Positions 22,665 to 29,252 of a DNA stretch of 29,252 nt are shown here, piece after piece. How positions within the stretch are numbered: position 1 is the first letter of the stretch; every line of letters starts with the position of its first letter. The notes beneath the pieces were generated by a model. It saw nothing but the letters and a program-made list of their open reading frames with translations, made no database searches and was not told where the DNA came from. The position numbers and the translations under genes were made by a program. This DNA is from a virus, in IMG/VR virus record IMGVR_UViG_3300028025_002025, positions 1 to 29,252 of that record, one strand, 5' to 3'.

Positions 22665-23432
22665 ATGGCAACCACAATACTCGGCACATTCCCAATCCTT
22701 AACTCAAAAAAATCAGAGACAGACGAGTACGGCTTTGATTATGTGTCATATCAGTACACAATTAAGACAAGCACCATAGGCAGTTACAACATTAAGAAAG
22801 ATGATATCTTCGATGGCATAGAAACTTGGCGTGGGATTTCTTGGACTAAAAGCTCTAATCCCGGCTCGCTTTATGTTGTAGACAGTGTGCAAACGATTGA
22901 TGTTGCGGGAGGATTAACAGAGCTTACAGTCAATACCGTTGGCACTAAAAACATCGCAAACCCTCCGAGAGTCTCTCTTCTTTCTAGTGGCCCGCTTATA
23001 TTTGGATTATCTGGCACACCTCCAAGCGGAACTATTTATGGCTACGGAATTAGTGGAGCAGGGCAGAGCATTGAGGTGAAGTTTCTTGCTAGTGGTGGAG
23101 CCGCTGGGCAGCAAGCAGTTTTCACAACACATTTCTCGTCTACTATGCCAACAACTTTGGGTGGCACTAGTCTGCCAGTTCCAGAAAGGGGGGATGGTTC
23201 GTTTAGTGACGAAACTGTAATAAACCAATCGACCAACAACCCTTCTCTTGTTGGTAGCGGGGGAACATACTATGGTTTTGTTTGTAAAACAATTTTAACA
23301 GAGAAGCGGGGAAGTCTCCTTCTTGTGACACTTGTTTTTTCTGAGGCTGGATATGCCTTTACTTGGGGCGGGGAAGATGCCCAAGGAAATCAAACAACTG
23401 TTCTTAGATATTCCTTCCCACGCTTAGGATAA
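22665..23432 (+). CDS. Tail tip protein of unknown family
   Basis: A 255-residue protein right after the tape measure, where distal-tail and baseplate proteins lie. It is beta-rich: GTFPILNSKKSETDEYGFDY, YQYTIKTSTIGSYNIKKDDIF, then Gly/Ser-rich strands and a Trp/Gly end (YAFTWGGEDAQGNQTTVLRY). It has no recognised domain. Size and place suggest a tail-tip hub or fibre-attachment protein. The ATG follows the previous stop by four bases with no clear ribosome-binding site. Confidence 0.55.
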   Translation: MATTILGTFPILNSKKSETDEYGFDYVSYQYTIKTSTIGSYNIKKDDIFDGIETWRGISWTKSSNPGSLYVVDSVQTIDVAGGLTELTVNTVGTKNIANPPRVSLLSSGPLIFGLSGTPPSGTIYGYGISGAGQSIEVKFLASGGAAGQQAVFTTHFSSTMPTTLGGTSLPVPERGDGSFSDETVINQSTNNPSLVGSGGTYYGFVCKTILTEKRGSLLLVTLVFSEAGYAFTWGGEDAQGNQTTVLRYSFPRLG

Positions 23433-23436
23433 AATT

Positions 23437-23700
23437 ATGCCACAAGAACCCAGACTTCAAATGCTACCCGATAGTTCAATGAAACTATCCGGGCAACACT
23501 TTAGAAGAGTAGTAAGAAGAATTGAGTCTATCGTTCCTCTTGCGGGGGATAATATAACCGTAGAACCCAAAGAAGGCGGCTATGAAATAAGTGCATCCCT
23601 TCCATCTTTTAATGTCATTACCCTAAATGTGTGTTCGAATGGCACCCCAAGTACGATTAGTGTGTATGGGCCTCTTGACCTTGAGGCTTTCGGGGTTTAA
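23437..23700 (+). CDS. Small tail-region protein
   Basis: An 87-residue protein: basic helical head (SGQHFRRVVRRIESIVPLAG) then beta strands (NITVEPKEGGYEISASLP, NVITLNVCSNGTPSTISVYG). The pattern suggests a small structural link between tail tip and fibre. AGGA lies about nine bases before ATG 23437. No family is recognised. Confidence 0.5.
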   Translation: MPQEPRLQMLPDSSMKLSGQHFRRVVRRIESIVPLAGDNITVEPKEGGYEISASLPSFNVITLNVCSNGTPSTISVYGPLDLEAFGV

Positions 23701-23715
23701 CAAGAACCAACCATT

Positions 23716-25398
23716 ATGGCATCAAACATCGACATTCTTTTAGACAAATCTGGTGGGCTACTCTTGGGTGGTTCAGCCCCTGCGGGTGTACTGCCAGATT
23801 TTACTAGGAACGATGTTTACCCCTTTCGAATCCGTGTGCTTGAACGCAACGCAGACGGCTCATATACAGACGCTAATCTCTCTAGCCCCTCCTTCTCGCT
23901 TGGCATAGGGAACATTGATGCAGTAGCAACAGACGGCCAATTCAAGCTAACCACGACCACGGGAACTTCCACGGCCATATCCTTTAACGCCACTACTGCC
24001 CAAGTGCTTTCTGCGGTTAGTGCCATTGCTGGGAATGTGAGCGTAGCCACCTATGGTGATTCCGGTTCAGCTTGGATTATCACTGCGGCTACCCCCAACA
24101 CGGCACTCAGCTTTGGGGCGTTGCCATTCACCCTTTTCCCAACTGCGACTATCCAAGTAAACACACGGAGAGCACCAACCGCCTCGGTCAACGCACAGCA
24201 AATCATTTCGTTAAGCCGCAACCCTGCTGTTTTCTCTGACTCCTTTACCTCTGTTTCTGGTGTGGGCGTTGCCCTAACAAAAATACAAGACGGATCGGCG
24301 TCATTGAATGAGACTTACGCCCTCACTATTGGAAACGATGTTTATGGTGGTTCGTACAGCTTGGCTTATGGGGGCTATTCGGTTGGTATTGGTTTTAATC
24401 AGACAGCAATAAATGTAACCACAATTTTGTCTGCGATAACTGGAATCGGTACTGGCAACATCTCCGTTGTAAGCGATTCGAAGAGAGGGTTGATCATATC
24501 TTTTGTTAATTCTCTTGGCCTACAAAATGTATCTACTCCCCTCACTTTAGATTCCTCTGGGGTGCAGGTTTATAATTGGTATTCGGCCGCAGTTACAATG
24601 TCCACGAGCGAGATGGAGGAACTATTTAACGAAGCCGGGACAGACACCATAACGCCCACCCTAGAGATTGAGATGACGGAGAGTGGTCAGACAAAGACCC
24701 TTCTTCAGTACACGGCATCCATCAGCAAGGACTTAATTTTGACTGGTGCTTTAGTACCAGCCGATTTAGCTCTCTACTATACCAAGGCACAAGTGGACGC
24801 TGGATTCATCGCAGATTCAGCAACAAATGTTAATGCAGTTAATCGGGCACTAAAATCTTCAAGTGGCGTGACTGCCGTAAATTATGGTGGTCGAACATTG
24901 GTCAATGCGGCTGGTTCGACAGTTGTTAGTTTCGGCACTGGTCTGCAATTATCTGGGGATATTGGATTCTATGGGGCAACGGTTACCGCCCAACCCTCTG
25001 GCGTAAATATAGTCTCTGGTCTAACAAACCTTGGGCTTCTTTCCTACACCCAGCCAACGGCAGTCAATGTTGTGTCTGGTCTAATCAATACTGGCCTAAT
25101 TGCAAGCGGAGTTAGCTACGGAGTGCTCCCTCAATCTCCTCGAACAGTCACGACCCTTACCTCAGTTACCTTTGGAACGATAGCTGGAAACGATCAACAT
25201 TATCGAGATGTTGTTGTTACTGGTGCGGCGGTAAATGATATTGTGCTGATCGGCTTACCCTCGGCAGTATCGTCTGGAATCGTGATTCAGGGCGTGGTCT
25301 ATAAAGCCAATACCGTCTGCCTTTCTGCAATACACTCCGACACCGGAAGCGTTGACCTCAACACCGCCACCTACCGAATCACCGTCATCGGCTATTAA
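23716..25398 (+). CDS. Tail fibre / upper baseplate protein
   Basis: A 560-residue beta-rich protein. The N-terminus (residues 1-60, with NDVYPFRIRVLERNADGSY) looks like a baseplate/fibre attachment domain. It then carries two copies of a domain with the pattern G-x-F/Y-x-L-x-x-x-(G) ... I-x-F-N-x-T-x-A ... A-I-x-G-x-x-x-V (around residues 70-105 and 210-245). A helical stretch (about 295-360) is followed by a beta stalk and a C-terminal domain (RTVTTLTSVTFGTIAGN to ATYRITVIGY), a common ending of phage fibres that likely contacts the receptor. No SD precedes ATG 23716. Role assigned from architecture. Confidence 0.7.
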   Translation: MASNIDILLDKSGGLLLGGSAPAGVLPDFTRNDVYPFRIRVLERNADGSYTDANLSSPSFSLGIGNIDAVATDGQFKLTTTTGTSTAISFNATTAQVLSAVSAIAGNVSVATYGDSGSAWIITAATPNTALSFGALPFTLFPTATIQVNTRRAPTASVNAQQIISLSRNPAVFSDSFTSVSGVGVALTKIQDGSASLNETYALTIGNDVYGGSYSLAYGGYSVGIGFNQTAINVTTILSAITGIGTGNISVVSDSKRGLIISFVNSLGLQNVSTPLTLDSSGVQVYNWYSAAVTMSTSEMEELFNEAGTDTITPTLEIEMTESGQTKTLLQYTASISKDLILTGALVPADLALYYTKAQVDAGFIADSATNVNAVNRALKSSSGVTAVNYGGRTLVNAAGSTVVSFGTGLQLSGDIGFYGATVTAQPSGVNIVSGLTNLGLLSYTQPTAVNVVSGLINTGLIASGVSYGVLPQSPRTVTTLTSVTFGTIAGNDQHYRDVVVTGAAVNDIVLIGLPSAVSSGIVIQGVVYKANTVCLSAIHSDTGSVDLNTATYRITVIGY

Positions 25399-25401
25399 CG
25401 C

Positions 25402-25415
25402 AGGGCTAATGCCCT
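25402..25415 (+). repeat. Intergenic hairpin
   Basis: AGGGC (25402-25406), TAAT loop, GCCCT (25411-25415): a perfect 5-bp stem in the gap before ATG 25428, followed by AACGAAATCCTTATGG. Same architecture and trailing sequence as at 19175. Confidence 0.5.
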
Positions 25416-25427
25416 AACGAAATCCTT

Positions 25428-26060
25428 ATGGCCTTTCTACACGCAAGTTATAGCGGGTATTTCCCATTTTGCATTACTGAAGAAGGAGAGGTTGGAGACA
25501 ATACATCTAACCCAGTTGGTATGTCTCTTGAGGACGCTATGGCACTCTACTGGAAGCCCAAGACATTTCGGATTGTTGAAAGCTGGAACACGGTTTGGTT
25601 GGCATCTGAAGACCCATATATAGTTTATACAGTAACCGGGGAAACAAATGTTACTCTTTCTAGTGGAAAAACAAAAATGAGAGAATCAGTATGCCCTCCA
25701 TTCGACACTATTATTAATGGTAATGCTGGAACATTTACAAGAACAAGACCACCAGCAACTCCACCAGTTGATCTTGTAACCGATATTCTAAATTTACAGC
25801 TATTTGTTGATGAACCATACGTGGTTTTAAGGGATAAACTATATTATCCTAGAATTGTTTTTTCTAGATCAAGTAATCCAGACTATTGGGAGTGGTCATC
25901 AATAGGCGGTGGAGGGCCAGCGAGTGAGTTTTACAGAGCAGAGATTGGGATAAATGATAACACATATTCATTTCAAATGTATAGTAGAGCCGCTCAACTT
26001 GCTGTATCAACAAACTGCTCCTCGGTTATTACAATAGATGAAGAAAGAGATGCTGAATAA
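25428..26060 (+). CDS. Tail-end protein of unknown function
   Basis: A 210-residue protein: aromatic start (FLHASYSGYFPFCITEEGE), LEDAMALYWKPKTFRIVESW, VYTVTGETNVTLSSGKTK, LYYPRIVFSRSSNPDYWEW, and an acidic end (VITIDEERDAE). The beta-rich, Ser/Thr-rich body fits a receptor-binding or fibre-assembly protein. Base composition is AT-richer than the fibre gene before it. No family is recognised. The end overlaps the following gene in another frame. Confidence 0.5.
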   Translation: MAFLHASYSGYFPFCITEEGEVGDNTSNPVGMSLEDAMALYWKPKTFRIVESWNTVWLASEDPYIVYTVTGETNVTLSSGKTKMRESVCPPFDTIINGNAGTFTRTRPPATPPVDLVTDILNLQLFVDEPYVVLRDKLYYPRIVFSRSSNPDYWEWSSIGGGGPASEFYRAEIGINDNTYSFQMYSRAAQLAVSTNCSSVITIDEERDAE

Positions 26061-26538
26061 TATAGTTGCAAATGGAGGTTTTCTTTGTGGTGGATTTGTT
26101 CGTGATTGGCTTATTCTTGGAGAACAATACAACGACATAGATTTTTATTTTGAGAAGGAAATCCCAGATGAATTCGCCTATTGGAAAAGCAACGGAAGGG
26201 CGATGGTAAATCAAATAGATGGGGTCACATATCATATTGTTGCTATGAATCCTCACTCCGACTTGAGTTGCAACCTATTCTGCTTTGATGGGAAAAGGAT
26301 ATTCGCAAGACCGACAAGGGTTTTATTTTCATACGCTAAAAGCTGGGCGTTAATCTTTGAAAAGAAATTTGTATATACAAACACGCTGGACATTAGATGC
26401 AGAACCAAAATGCTAAACAAGGGGTGGGTTCAAGACCGCATAGACACGAGGCAAAGAGGAGAACCACTAGCACCCCTATGCGGAGCTTGGTCTAACTTTA
26501 CCTTGGCTAAAGAAAGGTTTGATGCCATAGCCTCTTGA
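26038..26538 (+). CDS. Cca-like nucleotidyltransferase-fold protein
   Basis: A 166-residue protein with the pol-beta/Cca-type active site: CGGFVRD (17-23, the GG-x-V-R-D motif of tRNA nucleotidyltransferases and poly(A) polymerases), then NDIDFYF with Asp33 and Asp35 as the metal-binding D-x-D. Only the catalytic head is present (normal Cca enzymes exceed 400 residues), so this is not a complete tRNA-repair enzyme. It could add a nucleotide to a protein, RNA or small molecule. ATG 26038 or 26050 may start it; 26050 has a purine-rich AGAAAGAG. It lies between tail and lysis genes, an odd place for such an enzyme. Confidence 0.68.
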   Translation: MKKEMLNNIVANGGFLCGGFVRDWLILGEQYNDIDFYFEKEIPDEFAYWKSNGRAMVNQIDGVTYHIVAMNPHSDLSCNLFCFDGKRIFARPTRVLFSYAKSWALIFEKKFVYTNTLDIRCRTKMLNKGWVQDRIDTRQRGEPLAPLCGAWSNFTLAKERFDAIAS

Positions 26539-26554
26539 CACTCCCCGTCTTCTT

Positions 26555-26725
26555 ATGGAACAACTACTAGCCTTCATTCAGTCTCAAGATGTGTTTGCTT
26601 GGGTGGGTGCTTTGGTTGCCCTCCTCTCTGCCGTGATCGCAGTTGCCTCTTTGATTCCGGGTGACGAGCCAGAGAATACCTTGCAAAAGGTTGTGGATTT
26701 CTTGTCCAAGTTTTCTAGGAAATAA
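26555..26725 (+). CDS. Holin-like membrane protein
   Basis: A 56-residue protein with one strong hydrophobic span (about 14-34, FAWVGALVALLSAVIAVASLI) and a polar C-terminus (PGDEPENTLQKVVDFLSKFS). The GDEP-x-x-x-LQ-x-V-x-x-x-L pattern after the span is common in small phage holin-like proteins. It is the first gene of the lysis group, followed four bases later by the i-spanin. It would form lesions in the inner membrane to release the endolysin. Only one clear span is visible, so its topology class is unclear. Confidence 0.65.
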   Translation: MEQLLAFIQSQDVFAWVGALVALLSAVIAVASLIPGDEPENTLQKVVDFLSKFSRK

Positions 26726-26728
26726 AAG

Positions 26729-26890
26729 ATGTGGGAGGCCATTCTCGCCTCGCTTGTTGGTGTGATTGGGATTGTGGCTTGGTGGACAAAGAACAGAGCC
26801 AAGACTCGCAAGGAAAGAGACGATGAAGAAATTGCTTACAAACGCCGTCTGCGAGATACAGAAGTGGACGCTTGGATTCATCGCCGCTAG
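26729..26890 (+). CDS. Inner-membrane spanin (Rz-like, i-spanin)
   Basis: A 53-residue protein with an N-terminal membrane segment (MWEAILASLVGVIGIVAWW, residues 1-19) and a strongly charged helical tail (TKNRAKTRKERDDEE, then YKRRLRDTEVDAW). This is the Rz plan: an N-terminal anchor and a periplasmic coiled coil. It is shorter than lambda Rz (153). The next gene, a lipoprotein in another frame, begins inside it at 26823, which is the classic Rz/Rz1 overlap. Pairing with that gene is the main support. Confidence 0.65.
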   Translation: MWEAILASLVGVIGIVAWWTKNRAKTRKERDDEEIAYKRRLRDTEVDAWIHRR

Positions 26891-27101
26891 TTTGATTTGT
26901 GGGTGTGCGACCACCCGCCCCTACGACATTGGGGAAGTGCCAAACCAAGATTCGATTAGCGACTTCATTATGCGGTATGACAAGCTCGACCGAACCAAAG
27001 CAACCCCAGACGAATACCGCCAGCTTTATGGGCAAACGCTCAAAACGATTTCTAGACTCGTGGAAGAAAATGAACGACTCCGAAAGAGGCTTGACCAATG
27101 A
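26823..27101 (+). CDS. Outer-membrane spanin lipoprotein (Rz1-like, o-spanin)
   Basis: A 92-residue lipoprotein: basic MKKLLTNAVCEIQK, hydrophobic WTLGFIAASLI and a lipobox ending in Cys28 (ICGC-ATT), then a mature part with PYDIGEVPNQDS and a coiled-coil end (LKTISRLVEENERLRKRLDQ). The start lies inside the i-spanin gene in a different frame (68-base overlap), and the stop overlaps the endolysin ATG (ATGA). With the i-spanin it would fuse inner and outer membranes at the end of lysis, implying a Gram-negative host. An upstream in-frame start at 26766 lacks a signal-peptide-like N-terminus and is rejected. Confidence 0.72.
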   Translation: MKKLLTNAVCEIQKWTLGFIAASLICGCATTRPYDIGEVPNQDSISDFIMRYDKLDRTKATPDEYRQLYGQTLKTISRLVEENERLRKRLDQ

Positions 27102-27604
27102 CGATTCGGGAGGCCGTGGAAAGATCAAGAAAGCACATCGAAAAGTGCGAGCCTAGTTTTGGGAAGAGGGTTGGGGCTTGGTACTCGGAGTTGATGAGCA
27201 AAAAAATTCCAGTTTTGATCTACTGCTCGGTGCGTACTCCCCAAGAACAAGAGGAACTCTATGCCCAAGGACGGACAAAGGCAGGGAGGAAGGTCACAAA
27301 CGCTCGTGGAATACCTCCGCAATCGCTCCACATTGACCAAGGCAAGGGGGCACACGCCATTGACTATGTGCCCCTATCCCGCACCCCAACTGGCAATCTA
27401 TTGGCCTCGTGGGACGATGACCAAACCTATTCGATCTGCCAGAAGATCGCACAGAAACACCAGCTACGGCATTTGGAATGGGAACAACCCCATCTTGAGG
27501 ACGCAACAATCTCTGGGTGGAGGGAATTAGTCTCGCCACAAAAGCAACAAGTGAATAATCAAAAAGTTTCCCTAGTCAGCAAGAGGCCGTGGTCTAGTCG
27601 TTAA
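27098..27604 (+). CDS. Endolysin, M15 peptidase family
   Basis: A 168-residue cell-wall peptidase resembling phage L-alanyl-D-glutamate / D-Ala-D-Ala peptidases (VanY/M15). Visible parts are RTPQEQEELYAQGRTKAG (46-63), SLH at 76-78 (zinc ligand His78), HAID with Asp89, SWDDDQTYS, and RHLEWEQPH (124-132) with the second zinc His125 and Glu127. The SLH...AID region has a short insertion compared with the compact S-x-H-x-x-G-x-A-x-D pattern. It has no signal peptide, so it depends on the holin. ATG 27098 overlaps the o-spanin stop (ATGA). Confidence 0.85.
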   Translation: MTIREAVERSRKHIEKCEPSFGKRVGAWYSELMSKKIPVLIYCSVRTPQEQEELYAQGRTKAGRKVTNARGIPPQSLHIDQGKGAHAIDYVPLSRTPTGNLLASWDDDQTYSICQKIAQKHQLRHLEWEQPHLEDATISGWRELVSPQKQQVNNQKVSLVSKRPWSSR

Positions 27605-27607
27605 TGG

Positions 27608-27967
27608 ATGACATCAACGCAAGGCGTGGAGAAAACCCCAAAGCATTTTACAAAAAAGCACGAACTCCATTTAACGACTTTGCAAGTTGCGGCGGTTGAG
27701 TCGATGGAGAAGAAATACAAGCGGGGGGTTGAGGAACACGGCGGGACAAAACTTTGGGAGATGCCATCGGTGAAACTTGTTGAGAACGCAATCGAAGAGG
27801 CAACCGACCAGCTAACCTATCTGCTCACGCTTCGTTCCCAAATGCACATAGTTCTTGAATTAGCAAGGGATGGATGCACCGATGAGACATTGACAAATCC
27901 TAGAGCTAGAGAGTGTTGTCACCTTATTTACACAACTCTTACAGGTCAATCTAAACCCCCTTTATGA
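27608..27967 (+). CDS. MazG-like / all-alpha NTP-pyrophosphohydrolase candidate
   Basis: A 119-residue helical protein: KKYKRGVEEHGGTKLWEMPS, then ENAIEEATDQLTYLLTLR (60-76) with Glu63, Glu64 and Asp67, an E-E-x-x-D pattern like the metal site of MazG-type NTP pyrophosphohydrolases, and YTTLTGQSKPP at the end. Phage MazG homologues hydrolyse NTPs or alarmones; this shortened form could also be a relative with no activity. The ATG 27608 starts four bases after the endolysin stop and its TGA overlaps the phosphoesterase ATG (ATGA). An overlapping small frame at 27604 is considered separately and rejected. Confidence 0.5.
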   Translation: MTSTQGVEKTPKHFTKKHELHLTTLQVAAVESMEKKYKRGVEEHGGTKLWEMPSVKLVENAIEEATDQLTYLLTLRSQMHIVLELARDGCTDETLTNPRARECCHLIYTTLTGQSKPPL

Positions 27968-28704
27968 AGCCCATTAAATTCGTTGCTTGTGGGGATATCC
28001 ACGGCGACGAACAAGATGCCCAATCGGTAAAGGCTCTTCTTGCTTTCACGAAAGAATACCAGCCCGATCTGGTGGTTTGCATCGGAGACCTCTGGGATTT
28101 TAGGGCGATAAGAAAAGGGGCAGGGGATGAGGAGCAAGCATCGAGCCTTCAAAAAGATTGGGATTGCGGGGAGGAGTTCATTCGAGAGTTCTTCAAGTTT
28201 GGGGATGAGAGAATCTTTCTCCGGGGCAACCACGATGAACGCATATATGACTTGAGCCGTAACTCTCGAAGTGGAATAGCGAGGGACTACGCCAACGATG
28301 GCATTGAAAACATCGAGGCCATTATGAAAGAGACAAGGGGAAGAATGTTCCCTTACGATTCCGTGGCTGGTATCTACAAGTGCGGGACGCTCTCATTCGC
28401 ACACGGCTACGGCCACGCTATGCACTCTGCGAAGCAACATAGCGATGCGTATGGGGATGTGATCTTTGGCCACACCCACGCAATCGATTATTTCCGTAGC
28501 ATCTCCATTGACCCCCGCACCGGGTACAACATCGGATGCCTCTGCAACAAAACTCCCGAATACAACCGAGGCCAGTTGCGTAGATTAAGATGGCAACACG
28601 GCTGGGCTTACGGAATGATTTACTCCGATAAGACCCACGATGTATTTCAAGCAAGACAACGAGGAAATAAGTTCCATCTCCCAACAAACATAAAATCCTT
28701 CTAA
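27964..28704 (+). CDS. Metallophosphoesterase (calcineurin-like)
   Basis: A 246-residue binuclear-metal phosphoesterase with all family motifs: GDIHGD (10-15; Asp11, His13), GDLWD (41-45), GNHDER (88-93; Asn89, His90), HGYGH (147-151) and GHTH (169-172). It has no signal peptide, so it acts in the cytoplasm on phosphoproteins, nucleotides or nucleic-acid ends. Such phage enzymes are seen with DNA-metabolism genes. Between GDLWD and GNHDER there is an acidic helical insert (GAGDEEQASSLQKDWD). It overlaps the MazG-like gene by four bases and directly precedes the winged-helix-like gene. Substrate unknown. Confidence 0.9.
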   Translation: MKPIKFVACGDIHGDEQDAQSVKALLAFTKEYQPDLVVCIGDLWDFRAIRKGAGDEEQASSLQKDWDCGEEFIREFFKFGDERIFLRGNHDERIYDLSRNSRSGIARDYANDGIENIEAIMKETRGRMFPYDSVAGIYKCGTLSFAHGYGHAMHSAKQHSDAYGDVIFGHTHAIDYFRSISIDPRTGYNIGCLCNKTPEYNRGQLRRLRWQHGWAYGMIYSDKTHDVFQARQRGNKFHLPTNIKSF

Positions 28705-28970
28705 TGAAATCCCCTAAAAATCCTTGGCAGAAACTTCTCGAAGAACACATACAAAATAAAGAATGCCCTCCACGACCAGAGGGATTTTGCACTCGCGAGG
28801 AGATAATGGAAATGATGGGAAGGAAGTCTAGTTCTATCGACCGCATTCTTCGTGAACTACTCGATAAAAAGAAATTGGAAGTTCGAAAAATCCAAGTGGT
28901 TCTCACCAGCAAAAATGGAGATAAACACTTTCGATGGATAAAAGCCTACAAAATCATCCCTAGCAAGTAG
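28704..28970 (+). CDS. Winged-helix-like DNA-binding protein
   Basis: An 88-residue basic protein with a helix-turn-helix pattern: FCTREEIMEMMGRKSSSIDR (28-47), then ILRELLDKKKLEVRKIQVVL (wing strands) and a basic end (HFRWIKAYKIIPSK). The alternation of T-x-E-E-I, G-R-x-S-S-S-x-x-R and strand pair is that of winged-helix regulators. It sits at the end of the structural region, next to a promoter, so it may regulate the following genes. Family assignment is by pattern only. Confidence 0.6.
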   Translation: MKSPKNPWQKLLEEHIQNKECPPRPEGFCTREEIMEMMGRKSSSIDRILRELLDKKKLEVRKIQVVLTSKNGDKHFRWIKAYKIIPSK

Positions 28971-29020
28971 CGTGTTTATAGGTATTTACAAACTATCTTC
29001 AAAAAAGATTCAACCGACCC

Positions 29021-29048
29021 TTGACAAGTTGTGGGGGTGTGATAGAGT
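29021..29048 (+). promoter_or_regulatory. Promoter before the last complete gene
   Basis: TTGACA (29021-29026), 16 bases, TAGAGT (29043-29048). Transcription would begin about seven bases after the -10, at or next to the ATG at 29055, so the message may be leaderless. A G-rich stretch (GTGGGGGTGTG) lies between the hexamers. The 85-base gap 28971-29054 holds nothing else clear apart from a weak AT-rich ATCTT/AAGAT hairpin around 28995-29009. Confidence 0.6.
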
Positions 29049-29054
29049 GCGGGT

Positions 29055-29225
29055 ATGCAAGCAACAACAACAAGAACCGAAGTCACCCCGGTCAAAGTGG
29101 GTTACACAAGGATTCTCGGCTATTGGGTTAAGTTAGGAACAAAGCGACACTCCATTTTGGTGCAAACCAAAAAACATTTAGATGATTTGCGAACAGCCGA
29201 AATAAGCGAATGGAAAAACAAATAA
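29055..29225 (+). CDS. 56-residue protein, unknown function
   Basis: A 56-residue basic protein: MQATTTRTEVTPVKVG, YTRILGYWVKLGTKRHSIL (beta hairpin-like), then a helix (TKKHLDDLRTAEISEW). No family is recognised. It has a promoter 7 to 34 bases before its ATG and no ribosome-binding site, so it may be translated from a leaderless transcript. The pattern of an isolated promoter with a small basic protein suggests an early or regulatory gene. Confidence 0.55.
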   Translation: MQATTTRTEVTPVKVGYTRILGYWVKLGTKRHSILVQTKKHLDDLRTAEISEWKNK

Positions 29226-29247
29226 CCAACCAAGAAAGAAAAACCAA

Positions 29248-29252
29248 ATGAA
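29248..29252 (+). CDS. Start of a further gene (cut off at window end)
   Basis: An ATG at 29248 follows an A-rich purine stretch (AAGAAAGAAAAACCAA) 22 bases after the previous stop and runs out of the window after five bases. This fits the spacing of the other genes, but nothing of the product can be read. Confidence 0.3.

Noticed and set aside
26535-26540. TTGACA before the holin gene
   Set aside because: Includes the TGA stop of the upstream gene and is 20 bases from ATG 26555; no -10 at a workable distance.
27604-27699. 31-codon frame starting in a TAATG overlap with the endolysin
   Set aside because: Overlaps the better-supported MazG-like frame at 27608 and shows no recognisable feature; the start overlap may be coincidental.
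28995-29009. AT-rich hairpin (ATCTT/AAGAT) as a terminator
   Set aside because: Five weak pairs and no following T tract.
1-29252. tRNA genes, CRISPR arrays, insertion sequences, integrase or attachment sites
   Set aside because: None seen: no cloverleaf-like gene, no regularly spaced direct repeats, no transposase or recombinase motifs. This was read by eye, so short degenerate elements could be missed.

Overview
The window is a contiguous piece of a tailed double-stranded DNA phage or prophage. It carries the packaging, head, tail and lysis modules, every supported gene is on the + strand, and most genes abut or overlap by a few bases. A long tape-measure gene, a lambda-style tail-chaperone frameshift, a GpA-type terminase and a lambda-type portal point to a siphovirus-like particle. 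The overlapping spanin pair, a GT9-like transferase and an M15 endolysin point to a Gram-negative host. The host cannot be named from sequence alone. CTAG tetramers are abundant and many start codons lack a Shine-Dalgarno sequence, so an enteric-type host is unlikely. I see no tRNA, rRNA, CRISPR array, insertion sequence or integrase.

Layout, left to right. 1-2060: the end of a terminase small subunit, then a compact set resembling DNA 7-deazaguanine modification (a DpdA/TGT-like transglycosylase, a QueD/PTPS enzyme and a nucleoside 2-deoxyribosyltransferase-like protein). 2057-2603: two tiny membrane peptides and an HNH protein. 2600-10074: large terminase, gpW-like joiner, a 999-residue portal with extra C-terminal domains (one resembling a high-potential iron-sulfur protein), a protease/scaffold, a decoration-like protein and the major capsid protein. 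A strong terminator follows at 10101-10143.

10181-15173 is a seven-gene glycan cassette inserted between capsid and connector genes: a double-domain glycosyltransferase, a small unknown protein, three methyltransferases and two more glycosyltransferases. It may build a methylated sugar chain for the virion or the host surface.

15190-26060 is the connector and tail region. It includes a duplicated pair of neck/tail-completion proteins, a repeat-rich surface protein, a possible fibre, small membrane proteins, a candidate tail tube protein, chaperones G and G-T joined by a clear -1 frameshift signal (GGGAAAC, 7-nt spacer, 8-bp perfect stem), the tape measure and tail-tip or fibre proteins. A Cca-like nucleotidyltransferase (26038-26538) separates the tail from the lysis genes. 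26555-27604 holds holin, i-spanin, overlapping o-spanin and endolysin. 27608-29252 starts what may be an early or regulatory region: a MazG-like protein, a metallophosphoesterase, a winged-helix-like protein and a promoter whose predicted transcript starts at or very near the ATG of a 56-residue gene.

Most notable for follow-up: the frameshift element, the iron-sulfur-like domain fused to the portal, the glycan cassette next to the capsid gene, and the minimal DpdA-QueD-deoxyribosyltransferase set beside the packaging genes.
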